From: an uncultured Burkholderiales bacterium | GTDB taxonomy: Bacteria; Pseudomonadota; Gammaproteobacteria; Burkholderiales; Thiobacillaceae | Reading direction: 5' to 3' | DNA length: 64,000 nt | NCBI GenBank assembly: GCA_938038385.1 | Contig: CALHRD010000110.1 | Coordinates: 1 to 64,000 of the forward strand | Shown: positions 34,638 to 43,787 of the stretch, in pieces | How the letters are laid out: every line of letters starts with the position of its first letter | How positions within the stretch are numbered: position 1 is the first letter of the stretch | The notes under the pieces: generated by a model | What the model saw: the letters and a program-made list of their open reading frames with translations, nothing else | What the model was told of the DNA's origin: nothing | Database searches by the model: none | Made by a program: the position numbers and the translations under genes

Positions 34638-35951
34638 ATGCCCTTGGAACGATCGTCGATCGCCGTCCGTCAGCCCGCTGAGACCGGTCAGCAGCAGCCT
34701 GCCGGCGCGCCCGGTGAGCTGAGCATCCCCGCCCATCTGCAGCGCTTCCTGGTCCGTCAGCCCATCCTCGACCAGCACTATCGTGTGGCCGGCTACGAGC
34801 TTGCCTTGCGTGAGCGGGTGCCCGTGCCTGCCCTGCCCGGCGCCCAGAGCCTGCAGCAGATGCGCGACGAGATGCTGCTCACCGCCGTCATCGACATGGC
34901 CTACCAGCGTGCCCTGGGTACCCGCCTCACCTTCCTGGCCGTGGCATCTGACACCCTGTTGAACCCGCTGGTGACGCAACTGCCCCCGGACAGGGTGGTC
35001 CTCTGCGTCACCGGTGCCGATCTCGTCCACGCCGGCGCACCCTTGCAGGAGGTCGTGGCCCAGGGTGGCATCCCGCTGGCCGTGGACGAACCGCCCCGGC
35101 AGCCGGGCATCACCAACCACTTGCGCCAGTCGCGCTATATCCGCCTCGATGTCACGCAACACGACGTGCCCAGTCTGATCGGCCAAGTGCAGGCGCTGCG
35201 ACGCTCACTCAAGGCGTGCATCATCGCCCGCAACGTGGATACGGAAGAGGCGCACGAGGCCTGCAGGAAGATGCAGTTCGACCTGTTCCAGGGCTATTAC
35301 TTCACCTGTCTGCAGCCCAGTTTCCGCAATCGCATCGACAGCAGCCGACAGCGCATCATGGAATTGCTCAATCTGGTCATGACCCAGGCCGAAGCCGCCC
35401 GGATCGAGGCCCGCTTCAAGACCGACGCCGGTCTGACCTATAAGCTGCTGCGCCTGATCAATTCACCCGCCTTCGGCCTGCGCGGTCCCGTAAAATCGAT
35501 CGGCCAGGCCCTCATGCTGCTCGGTTACGAACAACTCTACCGCTGGCTCACCCTGCTGCTGTTCACCCAGGGGCCGGCCGACCCCCGCGGCCAGGCCCTG
35601 CTCAGGAATGCCCTCATCCGCGCGCGTTTCGCGGAGCAACTGGGTGAATCGCGCCTGCCTGCCGGTGAACGGGGCGGGTTGTTCCTGGTCGGCATCCTCT
35701 CCACGCTGGATGCCCTGTTCAATGTACCGATGGATCAGGCCCTGGGCCAGCTTCGCCTGCCGGACGAGGTGGTCGCTGCCCTGACCCGCGGGGAAGGCAT
35801 CTACGCCCCCTATCTGCGGCTGGTGTTGGCCTGCGAGCATTTCGACCAGGAGAGCATCGCCCGGTTGGCCGAACTGATCGGGGCATGCGCTGACGAGGTC
35901 AACCTGGCCCACATCAAGGCCATGATCTGGGCGGAGGAGCTGGACACCTGA
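34638..35951 (+). CDS. Degenerate EAL-HDOD (YuxH-type) signalling protein
   Basis: A 437-residue protein with a vestigial EAL domain (about 35-215) followed by an HDOD domain (about 225-420). The EAL signature reads GYELALRE, and the catalytic acidic residues are largely gone, though FQGYYF remains at the domain end. HDOD is clear in LLNLVMTQAE, TYKLLRLINSPAFG and SIGQALMLLG. It is a binder or scaffold rather than a phosphodiesterase (inference). An AGGAG directly abuts the ATG; a TTG two codons later (34644) has better spacing and could be the true start. Paralogue at 50486. Confidence 0.88.
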   Translation: MPLERSSIAVRQPAETGQQQPAGAPGELSIPAHLQRFLVRQPILDQHYRVAGYELALRERVPVPALPGAQSLQQMRDEMLLTAVIDMAYQRALGTRLTFLAVASDTLLNPLVTQLPPDRVVLCVTGADLVHAGAPLQEVVAQGGIPLAVDEPPRQPGITNHLRQSRYIRLDVTQHDVPSLIGQVQALRRSLKACIIARNVDTEEAHEACRKMQFDLFQGYYFTCLQPSFRNRIDSSRQRIMELLNLVMTQAEAARIEARFKTDAGLTYKLLRLINSPAFGLRGPVKSIGQALMLLGYEQLYRWLTLLLFTQGPADPRGQALLRNALIRARFAEQLGESRLPAGERGGLFLVGILSTLDALFNVPMDQALGQLRLPDEVVAALTRGEGIYAPYLRLVLACEHFDQESIARLAELIGACADEVNLAHIKAMIWAEELDT

Positions 35952-35978
35952 AGGCAAGGCCGCCTCCCCCAAGAGGTC

Positions 35979-36020
35979 ATGTCGGGCTATAGCCCGATCT
36001 ACCGCCCGACCTTGAGCCGG
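35979..36020. repeat. Short palindrome related to repeat family B
   Basis: TCGGGCTATAGCCCGA (35982-35997) followed by a further CCGCCCGACC, lying 30 bp after the EAL-HDOD stop. It shares the GTCGGGC/GCCCGAC core with the larger copies at 21584 and 31819 and may serve as a transcript 3' hairpin. Confidence 0.55.
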
Positions 36021-36091
36021 ACCTCCAAGCTCTGCAGCGGCGGCGGTCATGGACGAGACGCTGGTCCCGGCCATCGGCATACTATGCAGGT

Positions 36092-36724
36092 ATGCGTTAC
36101 CGCGTCCTCCCCGTTACCCCTTTCGAACAGAACTGCTCCCTGATCTGGTGCGAGGCCACCGGACAGGCGGCATTGATCGATCCGGGCGGCGAGGCGGACC
36201 ACCTGCTTGCGGCGGCCGCCGCCGAGGGTGTCGCGCTGGAGCGGTTACTCCTTACCCATGGCCATCTGGACCATGTCGGGGCGGCACTGGAACTCTCGGA
36301 GCGGCTCGAACTGCCGATCGAGGGACCGCATGCGGCAGATGCCTTCTGGCTGCGTCAACTCCCGGAGCAGGCGGCCCTGTTCGGCTTTCCGCCCGCCCGC
36401 CCCTTCGAGCCTCACCGCTGGCTCGCGGACGGGGACACGGTATGTGTCGGTGAACAGACCCTGGAGGTGATCCACTGCCCCGGACACACCCCGGGCCACG
36501 TGGTTTTCTTCCACCGCACCGACCGATTGGCCTTCGTCGGCGATGTCCTGTTCCGCGGCTCGGTGGGCCGCACCGACTTCCCGCTCGGCGATGCGCGCGC
36601 CCTGCAGGCATCCATCCGGAACCGTCTCTTTCCCTTGGGCGATGATGTGGCTTTCGTGCCAGGGCATGGCCCGATGTCCAGCTTCGGCGTGGAGCGACAG
36701 CACAACCCCTATGTCGGCGACTGA
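36092..36724 (+). CDS. MBL-fold hydrolase, glyoxalase II-like (YcbL type)
   Basis: A 210-residue metallo-beta-lactamase protein of the short glyoxalase II-like group. Metal ligands are in THGHLDH, HCPGHTPGH, FVGDVLF (bridging Asp) and the final VPGHGP. The GSVGRTDFPLGD loop is typical of YcbL-like enzymes, which hydrolyse S-acyl glutathione or related thioesters. It ends 3 bp before the next start, forming a two-gene unit with the methyltransferase. Confidence 0.92.
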   Translation: MRYRVLPVTPFEQNCSLIWCEATGQAALIDPGGEADHLLAAAAAEGVALERLLLTHGHLDHVGAALELSERLELPIEGPHAADAFWLRQLPEQAALFGFPPARPFEPHRWLADGDTVCVGEQTLEVIHCPGHTPGHVVFFHRTDRLAFVGDVLFRGSVGRTDFPLGDARALQASIRNRLFPLGDDVAFVPGHGPMSSFGVERQHNPYVGD

Positions 36725-36727
36725 TCG

Positions 36728-37507
36728 ATGATGCACAACACGCATACAAGCCAAGCCCGCCGCAACAAGGGTCTACCCCCCACGAGGAGCGGTGCGGGTG
36801 CTTTTTCCGGGCAGGGGGCACAATGCCTCCGTCGACTGTTGCAGCTGCTCCTCCTGTCCCTTGCGCTGGTCGGCCTTTCCGCAGCAGCACTGGAGTCCAG
36901 TGTCAGGCCGGGGATCAACGCCCCTTTCGAGAATCCCGAGCTCACGCAATGGATCGAGGCCTTCGAGCGGGAGGGCCGCGAGATCTGGGACAAGCGGCAG
37001 GAGATCGTCGCCGCCCTCGATCTGAGACCGGGCATGGCGGTGGCCGATATCGGCGCGGGCACGGGCTTTTTTGTGCGACTGCTGGCGCGGGAGGTGGGAG
37101 CCGATGGCAGGGTATATGCCGTCGACATCGCCCGCAACTTCGTCGAGGCGATCGAACGGCGTGCCCGCCAGGACGGGCAGGACTGGATCCGCGGCATCGT
37201 CAACCCGCCCGACAGCAGCGGTCTGGGTGAGGCCAGCGTCGATCTGGTCTTCACCTCCGACACCTACCACCATTTCGAGTACCCCCAGAGCATGCTGGCC
37301 TCCATCCATCGAGCCCTGAGACCGGGCGGCAGTCTGGTGATCATCGACTTCGAGCGCATCCCCGGCGTATCGTCGGCCTGGGTGTTGAGCCATGTTCGGG
37401 CCGGCAAGGAGACCGTGATCGGCGAAGTGGAGGCGGCGGGCTTTCGACTGGAGAAAGAGATCCCGCTGCTGCGGCAGAACTACATGCTGCGTTTCCGCAG
37501 ACCCTGA
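36728..37507 (+). CDS. Class I methyltransferase-like protein with an N-terminal export signal
   Basis: A 259-residue protein: a basic N-terminus, one hydrophobic stretch (LLQLLLLSLALVGLSAAALE, about residues 38-57), then a methyltransferase fold with motif I VADIGAGTGFFVRLLA, acidic YAVDIARNF, LVFTSDTYHHF and post-motif RALRPGGSLVIIDFER. The hydrophobic stretch looks like a signal peptide, which is odd for an enzyme that needs cytoplasmic SAM; it might instead be a membrane anchor, or SAM may not be the ligand. Two adjacent ATGs offer the start. Confidence 0.8.
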   Translation: MMHNTHTSQARRNKGLPPTRSGAGAFSGQGAQCLRRLLQLLLLSLALVGLSAAALESSVRPGINAPFENPELTQWIEAFEREGREIWDKRQEIVAALDLRPGMAVADIGAGTGFFVRLLAREVGADGRVYAVDIARNFVEAIERRARQDGQDWIRGIVNPPDSSGLGEASVDLVFTSDTYHHFEYPQSMLASIHRALRPGGSLVIIDFERIPGVSSAWVLSHVRAGKETVIGEVEAAGFRLEKEIPLLRQNYMLRFRRP

Positions 37508-37670
37508 ATCGCGCAGCGGGGCGCAGGGTCCCCGAGCCCCCTGACCGACGCCCGCCAATCGGCGGATGTCGTGGCGCGCCTTACCCGGACATCACCATCC
37601 AGAAATCTCTGGCATTTCTCCCCTGGGCACAGTAGCATTTTCCACGTCTGACAACGTTTCCGGCACTGCC

Positions 37671-38819
37671 ATGCACAAGTCCGTCCCGCTTCTTATCGTC
37701 ACCCTCATTCTTGCCGCCTGCGGACGCGAACAGGCGCCCCCGGTTCGCCCGGAATCACCCGCGGCTCAGGCCGACGCGGCCGCAGGCCGTGTCGTGGCGG
37801 AAGCCAAGTGCAGCAACTGTCACGGCCTCGACGGGCGCGGCACCGAACCCCTGATCCCGCATCTGGCCGGGCAGAAACTGGAATACCTGCAGCTCGCCCT
37901 GCGTGAATACCGCAGCGGCGAGCGAACGCACGCCGCCTTGCGGCAACTGTTTTCCGAGCTGTCCGAAACGGATCTGAACAACGTCGCGGCCTTTTATGCC
38001 GGCCTTCCTGCCATCGCCCCGGCGGGCGGCACCGCCGCGCAGGCGACCACCGCCGATGCCATGGCCGCCGGCCGTTCGGCTGCCGCCGCCTGTGCCGCCT
38101 GCCATGGTGCCGATGGCAATGCCGTCATGCCCGGCATGCCCAGCCTGGCCGGACAGCATCGTGATTATCTCGTCGCCGCGCTGCAGTCCTACAAGGATGG
38201 AACGCGCAAGCATGCCGTGATGAACGTCCAGATGTCGGCGGTGGACGCCGTCACACTGCAGAACCTCGCGACCTACTATGCCGCCCAGCCCGTCAGGACC
38301 CAGGACAGAAAGGCCACTGGCGATACCGTCGCGGGCGAGCGGCTGAGCGCAGGCTGCGGTGGCTGTCATGGCCTGCGGGGTCAAACCCTCGATGCCCATA
38401 CTCCCGCACTGGCCGGACAGGACCCGCAGTATCTGGTCACCAGCATGAAGGCCTATCGGGACGGCAGCCGCCGGCACGAGGAGATGAAGGCCCTGCTCAT
38501 CCCCATGAGCGAGACCCAGCTCGGGCACATCGGGGCCTATTACGCCGCCCAGTCACTGCGCCAGGACCAGGCCCCGGCCACCCTCACCGCGCGTGAATGG
38601 GCCGAACGCTGCGACCGCTGTCATGGTACCGGTACCGAGAATCCAACCATGGTGGTCCCACGCATCGAGGGCCAGCACAGCGAATACCTGGCCCATGTCC
38701 TGCGCGACTATCGCGACGGCAAGCGGCATCAGTCCACCATGCATGCCATGGGCATGCCGCTGACCGACGCCGACATCGAGGCCATCGCCGAGCACTACGC
38801 GGCGCTGCCGCCGCGTTGA
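37671..38819 (+). CDS. Tetrahaem c-type cytochrome lipoprotein
   Basis: A 382-residue exported cytochrome with four class I-like c domains, each with one CxxCH: CSNCH (C47), CAACH (C141), CGGCH (C229), CDRCH (C314). The domains look like tandem duplicates, with shared segments such as LAGQ..YL and Y.DG.R.H, so the protein arose by repetition. The leader ends in the lipobox LAAC (C17), so it should be membrane-anchored. It resembles c4/c553-type cytochromes that pass electrons in the periplasm. The ATG 37671 is chosen because it starts the signal peptide. Confidence 0.92.
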   Translation: MHKSVPLLIVTLILAACGREQAPPVRPESPAAQADAAAGRVVAEAKCSNCHGLDGRGTEPLIPHLAGQKLEYLQLALREYRSGERTHAALRQLFSELSETDLNNVAAFYAGLPAIAPAGGTAAQATTADAMAAGRSAAAACAACHGADGNAVMPGMPSLAGQHRDYLVAALQSYKDGTRKHAVMNVQMSAVDAVTLQNLATYYAAQPVRTQDRKATGDTVAGERLSAGCGGCHGLRGQTLDAHTPALAGQDPQYLVTSMKAYRDGSRRHEEMKALLIPMSETQLGHIGAYYAAQSLRQDQAPATLTAREWAERCDRCHGTGTENPTMVVPRIEGQHSEYLAHVLRDYRDGKRHQSTMHAMGMPLTDADIEAIAEHYAALPPR

Positions 38820-38935
38820 CGGACTCGCGTCGCTGCCGCCGCGTTGGCCTTCCCGCGACGCTGCCGCCACGCTGAGTCTCCCGCGCTGCGGCCTTGTCAG
38901 AGCCCGCTGCGTCTGCACGCGCTGGCAAATGCTGC

Positions 38936-39148
38936 GCTAACGGACATGGCGACGCCACCCCGAAGCATGAATGTCGCCATGTCCGTTCCCTCACCCCCTC
39001 TCTCCCGACCTCTCTCCCTGGGGGAGAGAGGAGGGTCGAGCCTCCCCTCCCCCATGGGGGGAGGGGTCGGGGGTGAGGGGGGGAGGGGTCGGGGGTGAGG
39101 GATGGGGAGGGGAGCTTCGTGAGCCGGCTGCGCCGACTTTCACGCTAA
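38936..39148. repeat. Composite palindromic repeat, family A, copy 2
   Basis: A longer copy of the repeat at 29746, again bounded by GCTAA. The left hairpin is perfect here (ACGGACATGGCGAC / GTCGCCATGTCCGT). The middle has grown by tandem GGGGAGGGGTCGGGGGTGAG units and a CTCTCTCCC/GGGAGAGAG palindrome, while the right AGCCGG/CCGGCT-like part is kept. It fills most of the 350-bp gap between the cytochrome and lhr genes; nothing else was seen in that gap. Confidence 0.88.
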
Positions 39149-39172
39149 GCTGACGACCTGCCCTCGTCAGTC

Positions 39173-42100
39173 ATGAGCGTTGTCTTTTCCCCACCCACCA
39201 CTGCCTGGTTCGAGGCCGCCTTCCCCACCCCAACCGAGGTGCAAAAGCGCGGCTGGGAAACGACCGCCAGCGGCCGCCATGCCCTGCTGATCGCCCCCAC
39301 CGGCAGCGGTAAGACCCTGGCTGCCTTCCTGGCCGGCATCGATCGCTGCCTGCAACTCCCGCCGGACGCGCCGGCAGGGGTACGTGTACTCTACGTCTCG
39401 CCGCTCAAGGCCCTCGCCTACGACGTGGAGCGCAACCTGCGCGCCCCTCTGCTTGGCATACGCAGACTGGCCGAGGGCGAAGGCATGGCGACACGGGCTG
39501 TGTCGGTGGACGTGCGCACGGGCGACACCCCGACACAGGCGAGGCGCCAACAGGCACGCCATCCGGCCGACATCCTGGTGACCACGCCGGAGTCGCTGTT
39601 TCTCCTGCTCGCCTCGCAGGCACGCGATACCCTGAGGACGGTGCATACCGTCATCGTCGACGAGGTGCACGCCCTGGCGCCGTTCAAGCGCGGCAGCCAC
39701 CTGGCGTTGTCCCTCGAATGGCTGGCCGAGGTGGCCGCCTCCGACCCGCAGCGCATCGGCCTCTCCGCTACCGTGCGTCCGGCGGATCAGGTGGCGGCCT
39801 GGCTGGGGGGCAGCGGCCGCCCGGTGACGGTGGTGGACACCTCACGACCGCCAGCGCTCGACCTGCGTATCGTGCTGCCGGCGCCAGGACCGGCCAGCGC
39901 GGCCGCTACCCAGGGAAGCGGCGGGACGCATGCGGAGACTGCAGCCTCGGCCCCTCCGCCGGCAGCGCCTGGCGGCTCCATCCTGGGTGCACTCTACCGG
40001 CAGGGGGTTGCCCTGCGCGACGCCGGCGACCCGTGCGCGAGGGGCGGACTGTGGCCGCTGCTCAACCCTGCCCTGCTGGCCGAGATCCGCGGCGCCCGAT
40101 CCGCCATCGTCTTCGTCAACAGTCGGGGACTGTGCGAACGCCTGGCCAACCAGCTCAACGAACTGGCCGGTGAGATCATCGCCCACGCGCATCACGGCAG
40201 TCTGTCGCGCGAGCGGCGCCTGGAGGTCGAGGATGCCCTCAAGGCCGGACGCATCCGCGCCATCGTCGCCACCAGTTCCCTGGAACTGGGTATCGACATG
40301 GGGACGGTGGACATGGTGCTGATGGTCGAGTCGCCGGGTAGCGTGGCGCGCGGCCTGCAGCGCGCCGGCCGCGCCGGGCACGGCGTCGGCGAGGTGAGCC
40401 GCGCCCGCATCTACCCGAAGTTCCGTGGCGACCTGTTGGAATGCGCCGTGCTGGCTGGACGCATGCTGCGCGGCGAGATCGAGGCCGTGCGTCTGCCCAA
40501 CAACCCGCTGGACGTGCTGGCGCAGCACCTGGTGGCCTGGGTCGACGCCCAGCCGATGGCGGCCACGGCCATGCTGGAGCGCTGCCGCCGTGCCCACCCG
40601 TTTCGGGAATGCGCGTCTAACCTGCTCGACAAAGTGTTGGACATGCTCAGCGGTTCCTATCCGGCGGGCGATTTTGCCGAACTCCGGCCTCTGCTCACCT
40701 GGGACCGGACACGCGACCAGGTCGCCGCCCGCCGCGGCGCGGGCATGACCGCACGCATGAACGCCGGCGTCATCCCCGACCGCGGCCTCTACGCCGTGTA
40801 CCTCGGCGAGGGTGGCCCCCGCGTCGGCGAGTTGGACGAGGAGATGGTGTACGAGTCGCGCAAGGGCGACGTGATCCAGCTCGGGGCCAGCAGTTGGCGC
40901 ATCGAGGAGATCACCCGCGACCGCGTCCTGGTCTCCGCCGCACCGGGCGAGGCGGGCAGGCTGCCGTTCTGGCGCGGTGACACCCCCGGCCGCAGCCTGG
41001 AACTCGGGCGCGCCCTGGGCGCGTTCCTGCATGCGGCCGGCGGCCGCAGGCAGGAGACGTTGCCGGACTGGCTGCGGGCAAATGCCCCGCTGGACGAAAC
41101 CGCCGCGCGCGACCTCGCTGCCTACATCGGTGAACAGCGCCAGGTCTCCGCCCTGCCCACCGACCGGATCCTGGTGCTGGAGCGTTTCCGCGACGAGCTC
41201 GGCGATTGGCGCGTGTGTCTGCTCTCCCCGTTCGGCGCCCGCATCCACGCCCCCTGGGCCATCGCCCTGCAGCAGATCCTGTCGGCACGTGCCGGCTTCG
41301 AGGTGCAGGTCATGTACACCGACGACGGCATCGTGCTGCGCTTCGCCGACACGGACGAGTTGCCGGACCTGGCGGCCCTCTTGCCCGACCCGGAGGAGGT
41401 GACCCGGCTGATCACCGACCAACTGCCCCACACTGCCCTGTTCGCCGGACTCTTCCGCGAGAACGCGGCGCGGGCCCTGCTCATGCCGCGGCGTCACACC
41501 CAGGGCCGGCGGCCGCTGTGGGCACAGCGCCTCAAGGCACAGCAACTGCTGGCCACGGTGAGTCGCTATCCGGACTTTCCCATCGTCCTGGAGACCTACC
41601 GCCAAGCCCTGTCGGATCTGTTCGACCTGGACGGTCTGCGCCGCATCCTCGCCGACTTGCACGCCGGGCGCATCCGCGTGCGCGAAGTGGATACCCCTGG
41701 TGCCTCGCCTTTCGCCCGCTCGCTGGTATTCGCCTATGTCGCCGCCTATCTCTACGAGGGCGACATGCCGCTGGCGGAAAAGCGCGCCCAGGCCCTGACC
41801 CTGGACCGGCGCATGCTGGCCGAACTGCTGGGCGAGGCTGAACTGGCGGAACTACTCGATGCCCAGGCCATTGCCGAGGTGGAGGCGGTGTTGCAGCGCC
41901 TGGCCCCCGATCACCAGGCCACGGACGCCGACACTCTGCATGACCTGTTGCGCACCGTGGGCGATTTGACGACGGAGGAGATCGCCCTGCGCTGTGCCAT
42001 CGCCGCTAACGGCAATGAAGAAGGCTGGCAGCAATGGCTCGCCGTCCTCGCCTCGGCACGCAGGGCGGTGGCGGTCCGCGTCGCGGGCGAGACACGCTGG

Positions 42101-43681
42101 ATTGCTGCGGAGGATGCCGGTCTGTATCGGGATGCGCTCGGGGTGCCGCACCCGCCCGGACTGCCCGCGGCCTGCATCGATCCGGTCGACGATGCCCTGA
42201 TCCGGCTGCTGCGCCGCTGGGTCAGGCGTAACGGCCCTTTCCCCACCGAGCTTCCGGCCCGACGCTTCGGCCTGGCCCCCGCTCAGGTAGAGCCGGTGCT
42301 GCGGTTGTTCGAGCGCGACGGCCATCTGCAACGCGGCCGTATCCGGCCGGGAGCGCACGGCGACGAATGGGTGGATGCCGAGGTCCTGAAGCGGCTTAAG
42401 CGCGCCAGCCTGGCCCGCCTGCGCCATCAGACGGCGCCCCAGGAAGCCGTCGCTCTCGGCCGCTTCCTGCCGGGTTGGCAAGGTTTGCCGGGCAGCAGGC
42501 GCCATGAACCCTGGGGACCGCCGACACCCGAGCGGCTGCTGGAGGCCCTGCTGCCCCTGGAGGCCCTGGCGCTGCCCTGGAGCACCTTGTCCCTCACCCT
42601 ACTGCCCATGCGCCTGCCAGGCTTCACGCCAGATTTGCTGGACGTGCTGGCGACATCGGGCATCCTGGTCTGGGTGGGGGTGGCGCCGTTGGGTCCGCGC
42701 GACGGCAAGGTGATGCTGCTGCGCCGCGATCAGGCGGCCCGTCTCCTGAGCAGCACCGACTACGACCCGCCAACGCCTCTGCATGCCGGCATCTTGGCGC
42801 ATTTGGCCGCCCGCGGGGCATCTTTCCTGACCGAGCTGGAGAACGCTGTGCGACAGCGTCTGCCCGACCGCGATACACGTGAATTCGAAGCCGCGCTGTG
42901 GGACCTGGTTTGGGCCGGGCGTGTGAGCAACGACAGCTTCGCACCTTTGCGGCAATGGCTGCGCGGCGCCGGACGCAGCGGTGGTCCAACGCGCCGCTTG
43001 CAGCAGACCCTGGCGGGCGGGCGCTGGTCGCTGGTGACCGACCTGCTGCAACCAAAGGCCGGTGTCACTGGGCAGGCCGTGGCCTGGGCGGAGGTCCTGC
43101 TCGGCCGCTATGGCATCGTCAGCCGTGAGGCGGTCCGGGCCGAGCAGCCGGCACCGGGCTGGCCGGCCATCCGCCTGGCGCTGCGGGCGATGGAGGAAAG
43201 CGGGCGGCTGCGCCGGGGCTATTTCATCGAGGGTCTGTCCGGTGTGCAGTACGCCCGCCCCAGTGCCCTGGAGCGTCTGCGTCCTCGTGACGAGGAACAA
43301 GGCGTGCAGATTCTCGCCGCCGTGGACCCGGCCAATCCCTACGGCACCCTGTTGCCCTGGCCCGAGGCAGGTGAGGGCGAGACCAGGCCGCGCCGCGTAC
43401 CCGGTGCCTGGGTCGTGCTGGTCGATGGTCGCCTCGCCCTGTATCTGCAGCCTGGCGGGCACGGTTTGCTGACCTTTCCCGGTCAACTGCCCGATCCGGA
43501 GACCCAGCTCGCTCCGGCCCTCGCTGCCCTCGCCCATCTGCCGCCCGGCGGGCGGCGCCATTTCGTTCTGGCGCGGGTGGACGGCTTACCGGTACAGGAT
43601 TCCCCACTGTATGCGACGCTGATCGAGCTGGGCTATACGCTGGAATATGGCGGTTTGAGCCCCGGCCAAGTCGAGAAGTAA
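39173..43681 (+). CDS. lhr: Lhr-like large ATP-dependent helicase
   Basis: A 1502-residue superfamily 2 helicase of the long Lhr type. Motif I is APTGSGKT (residues 41-48), motif II DEVH (near 162), motif III LSATV, and in the second RecA domain IVATSSLELGIDMG (motif V) and QRAGRAGHGVGE (motif VI). A long C-terminal extension follows (winged helices and the Lhr-C region). Lhr proteins are 3'-5' helicases linked to DNA repair. It is slightly distinct from E. coli Lhr in having a Gly/Ser-rich insert near residue 240-265. ATG at 39173, just after the repeat. Confidence 0.93.
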   Translation: MSVVFSPPTTAWFEAAFPTPTEVQKRGWETTASGRHALLIAPTGSGKTLAAFLAGIDRCLQLPPDAPAGVRVLYVSPLKALAYDVERNLRAPLLGIRRLAEGEGMATRAVSVDVRTGDTPTQARRQQARHPADILVTTPESLFLLLASQARDTLRTVHTVIVDEVHALAPFKRGSHLALSLEWLAEVAASDPQRIGLSATVRPADQVAAWLGGSGRPVTVVDTSRPPALDLRIVLPAPGPASAAATQGSGGTHAETAASAPPPAAPGGSILGALYRQGVALRDAGDPCARGGLWPLLNPALLAEIRGARSAIVFVNSRGLCERLANQLNELAGEIIAHAHHGSLSRERRLEVEDALKAGRIRAIVATSSLELGIDMGTVDMVLMVESPGSVARGLQRAGRAGHGVGEVSRARIYPKFRGDLLECAVLAGRMLRGEIEAVRLPNNPLDVLAQHLVAWVDAQPMAATAMLERCRRAHPFRECASNLLDKVLDMLSGSYPAGDFAELRPLLTWDRTRDQVAARRGAGMTARMNAGVIPDRGLYAVYLGEGGPRVGELDEEMVYESRKGDVIQLGASSWRIEEITRDRVLVSAAPGEAGRLPFWRGDTPGRSLELGRALGAFLHAAGGRRQETLPDWLRANAPLDETAARDLAAYIGEQRQVSALPTDRILVLERFRDELGDWRVCLLSPFGARIHAPWAIALQQILSARAGFEVQVMYTDDGIVLRFADTDELPDLAALLPDPEEVTRLITDQLPHTALFAGLFRENAARALLMPRRHTQGRRPLWAQRLKAQQLLATVSRYPDFPIVLETYRQALSDLFDLDGLRRILADLHAGRIRVREVDTPGASPFARSLVFAYVAAYLYEGDMPLAEKRAQALTLDRRMLAELLGEAELAELLDAQAIAEVEAVLQRLAPDHQATDADTLHDLLRTVGDLTTEEIALRCAIAANGNEEGWQQWLAVLASARRAVAVRVAGETRWIAAEDAGLYRDALGVPHPPGLPAACIDPVDDALIRLLRRWVRRNGPFPTELPARRFGLAPAQVEPVLRLFERDGHLQRGRIRPGAHGDEWVDAEVLKRLKRASLARLRHQTAPQEAVALGRFLPGWQGLPGSRRHEPWGPPTPERLLEALLPLEALALPWSTLSLTLLPMRLPGFTPDLLDVLATSGILVWVGVAPLGPRDGKVMLLRRDQAARLLSSTDYDPPTPLHAGILAHLAARGASFLTELENAVRQRLPDRDTREFEAALWDLVWAGRVSNDSFAPLRQWLRGAGRSGGPTRRLQQTLAGGRWSLVTDLLQPKAGVTGQAVAWAEVLLGRYGIVSREAVRAEQPAPGWPAIRLALRAMEESGRLRRGYFIEGLSGVQYARPSALERLRPRDEEQGVQILAAVDPANPYGTLLPWPEAGEGETRPRRVPGAWVVLVDGRLALYLQPGGHGLLTFPGQLPDPETQLAPALAALAHLPPGGRRHFVLARVDGLPVQDSPLYATLIELGYTLEYGGLSPGQVEK

Positions 43682-43723
43682 AGGGCTGCGGGGCCATCAT
43701 GCGTTGCCAGGGCTCGAAAATCC

Positions 43724-43750
43724 TAAAGAGATTCGCAGCGGGGCCGATAT
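43724..43750 (+). promoter_or_regulatory. Sigma-28 (FliA)-type promoter
   Basis: TAAA (43724-43727), exactly 15 nt, then GCCGATAT (43743-43750), one base off the FliA -10 consensus. Transcription from about 43757 leads into the HDOD-kinase gene, which supports the start at 43788 over upstream in-frame codons. Confidence 0.7.
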
Positions 43751-43787
43751 AGAGCCGTTGACAGCGAAAAAAACGACCGCGCGCCCC

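Noticed and set aside
38820-38935. Coding extension after the tetrahaem cytochrome
   Set aside because: Degenerate GCTGCCGCCGCGTTG-like repeats just after the stop suggest decay or local duplication of the gene end, not a separate gene.
39842-41662. 606-codon open frame antisense to lhr
   Set aside because: It mirrors the helicase codons, shows no domain, and the helicase motifs on the other strand are intact.
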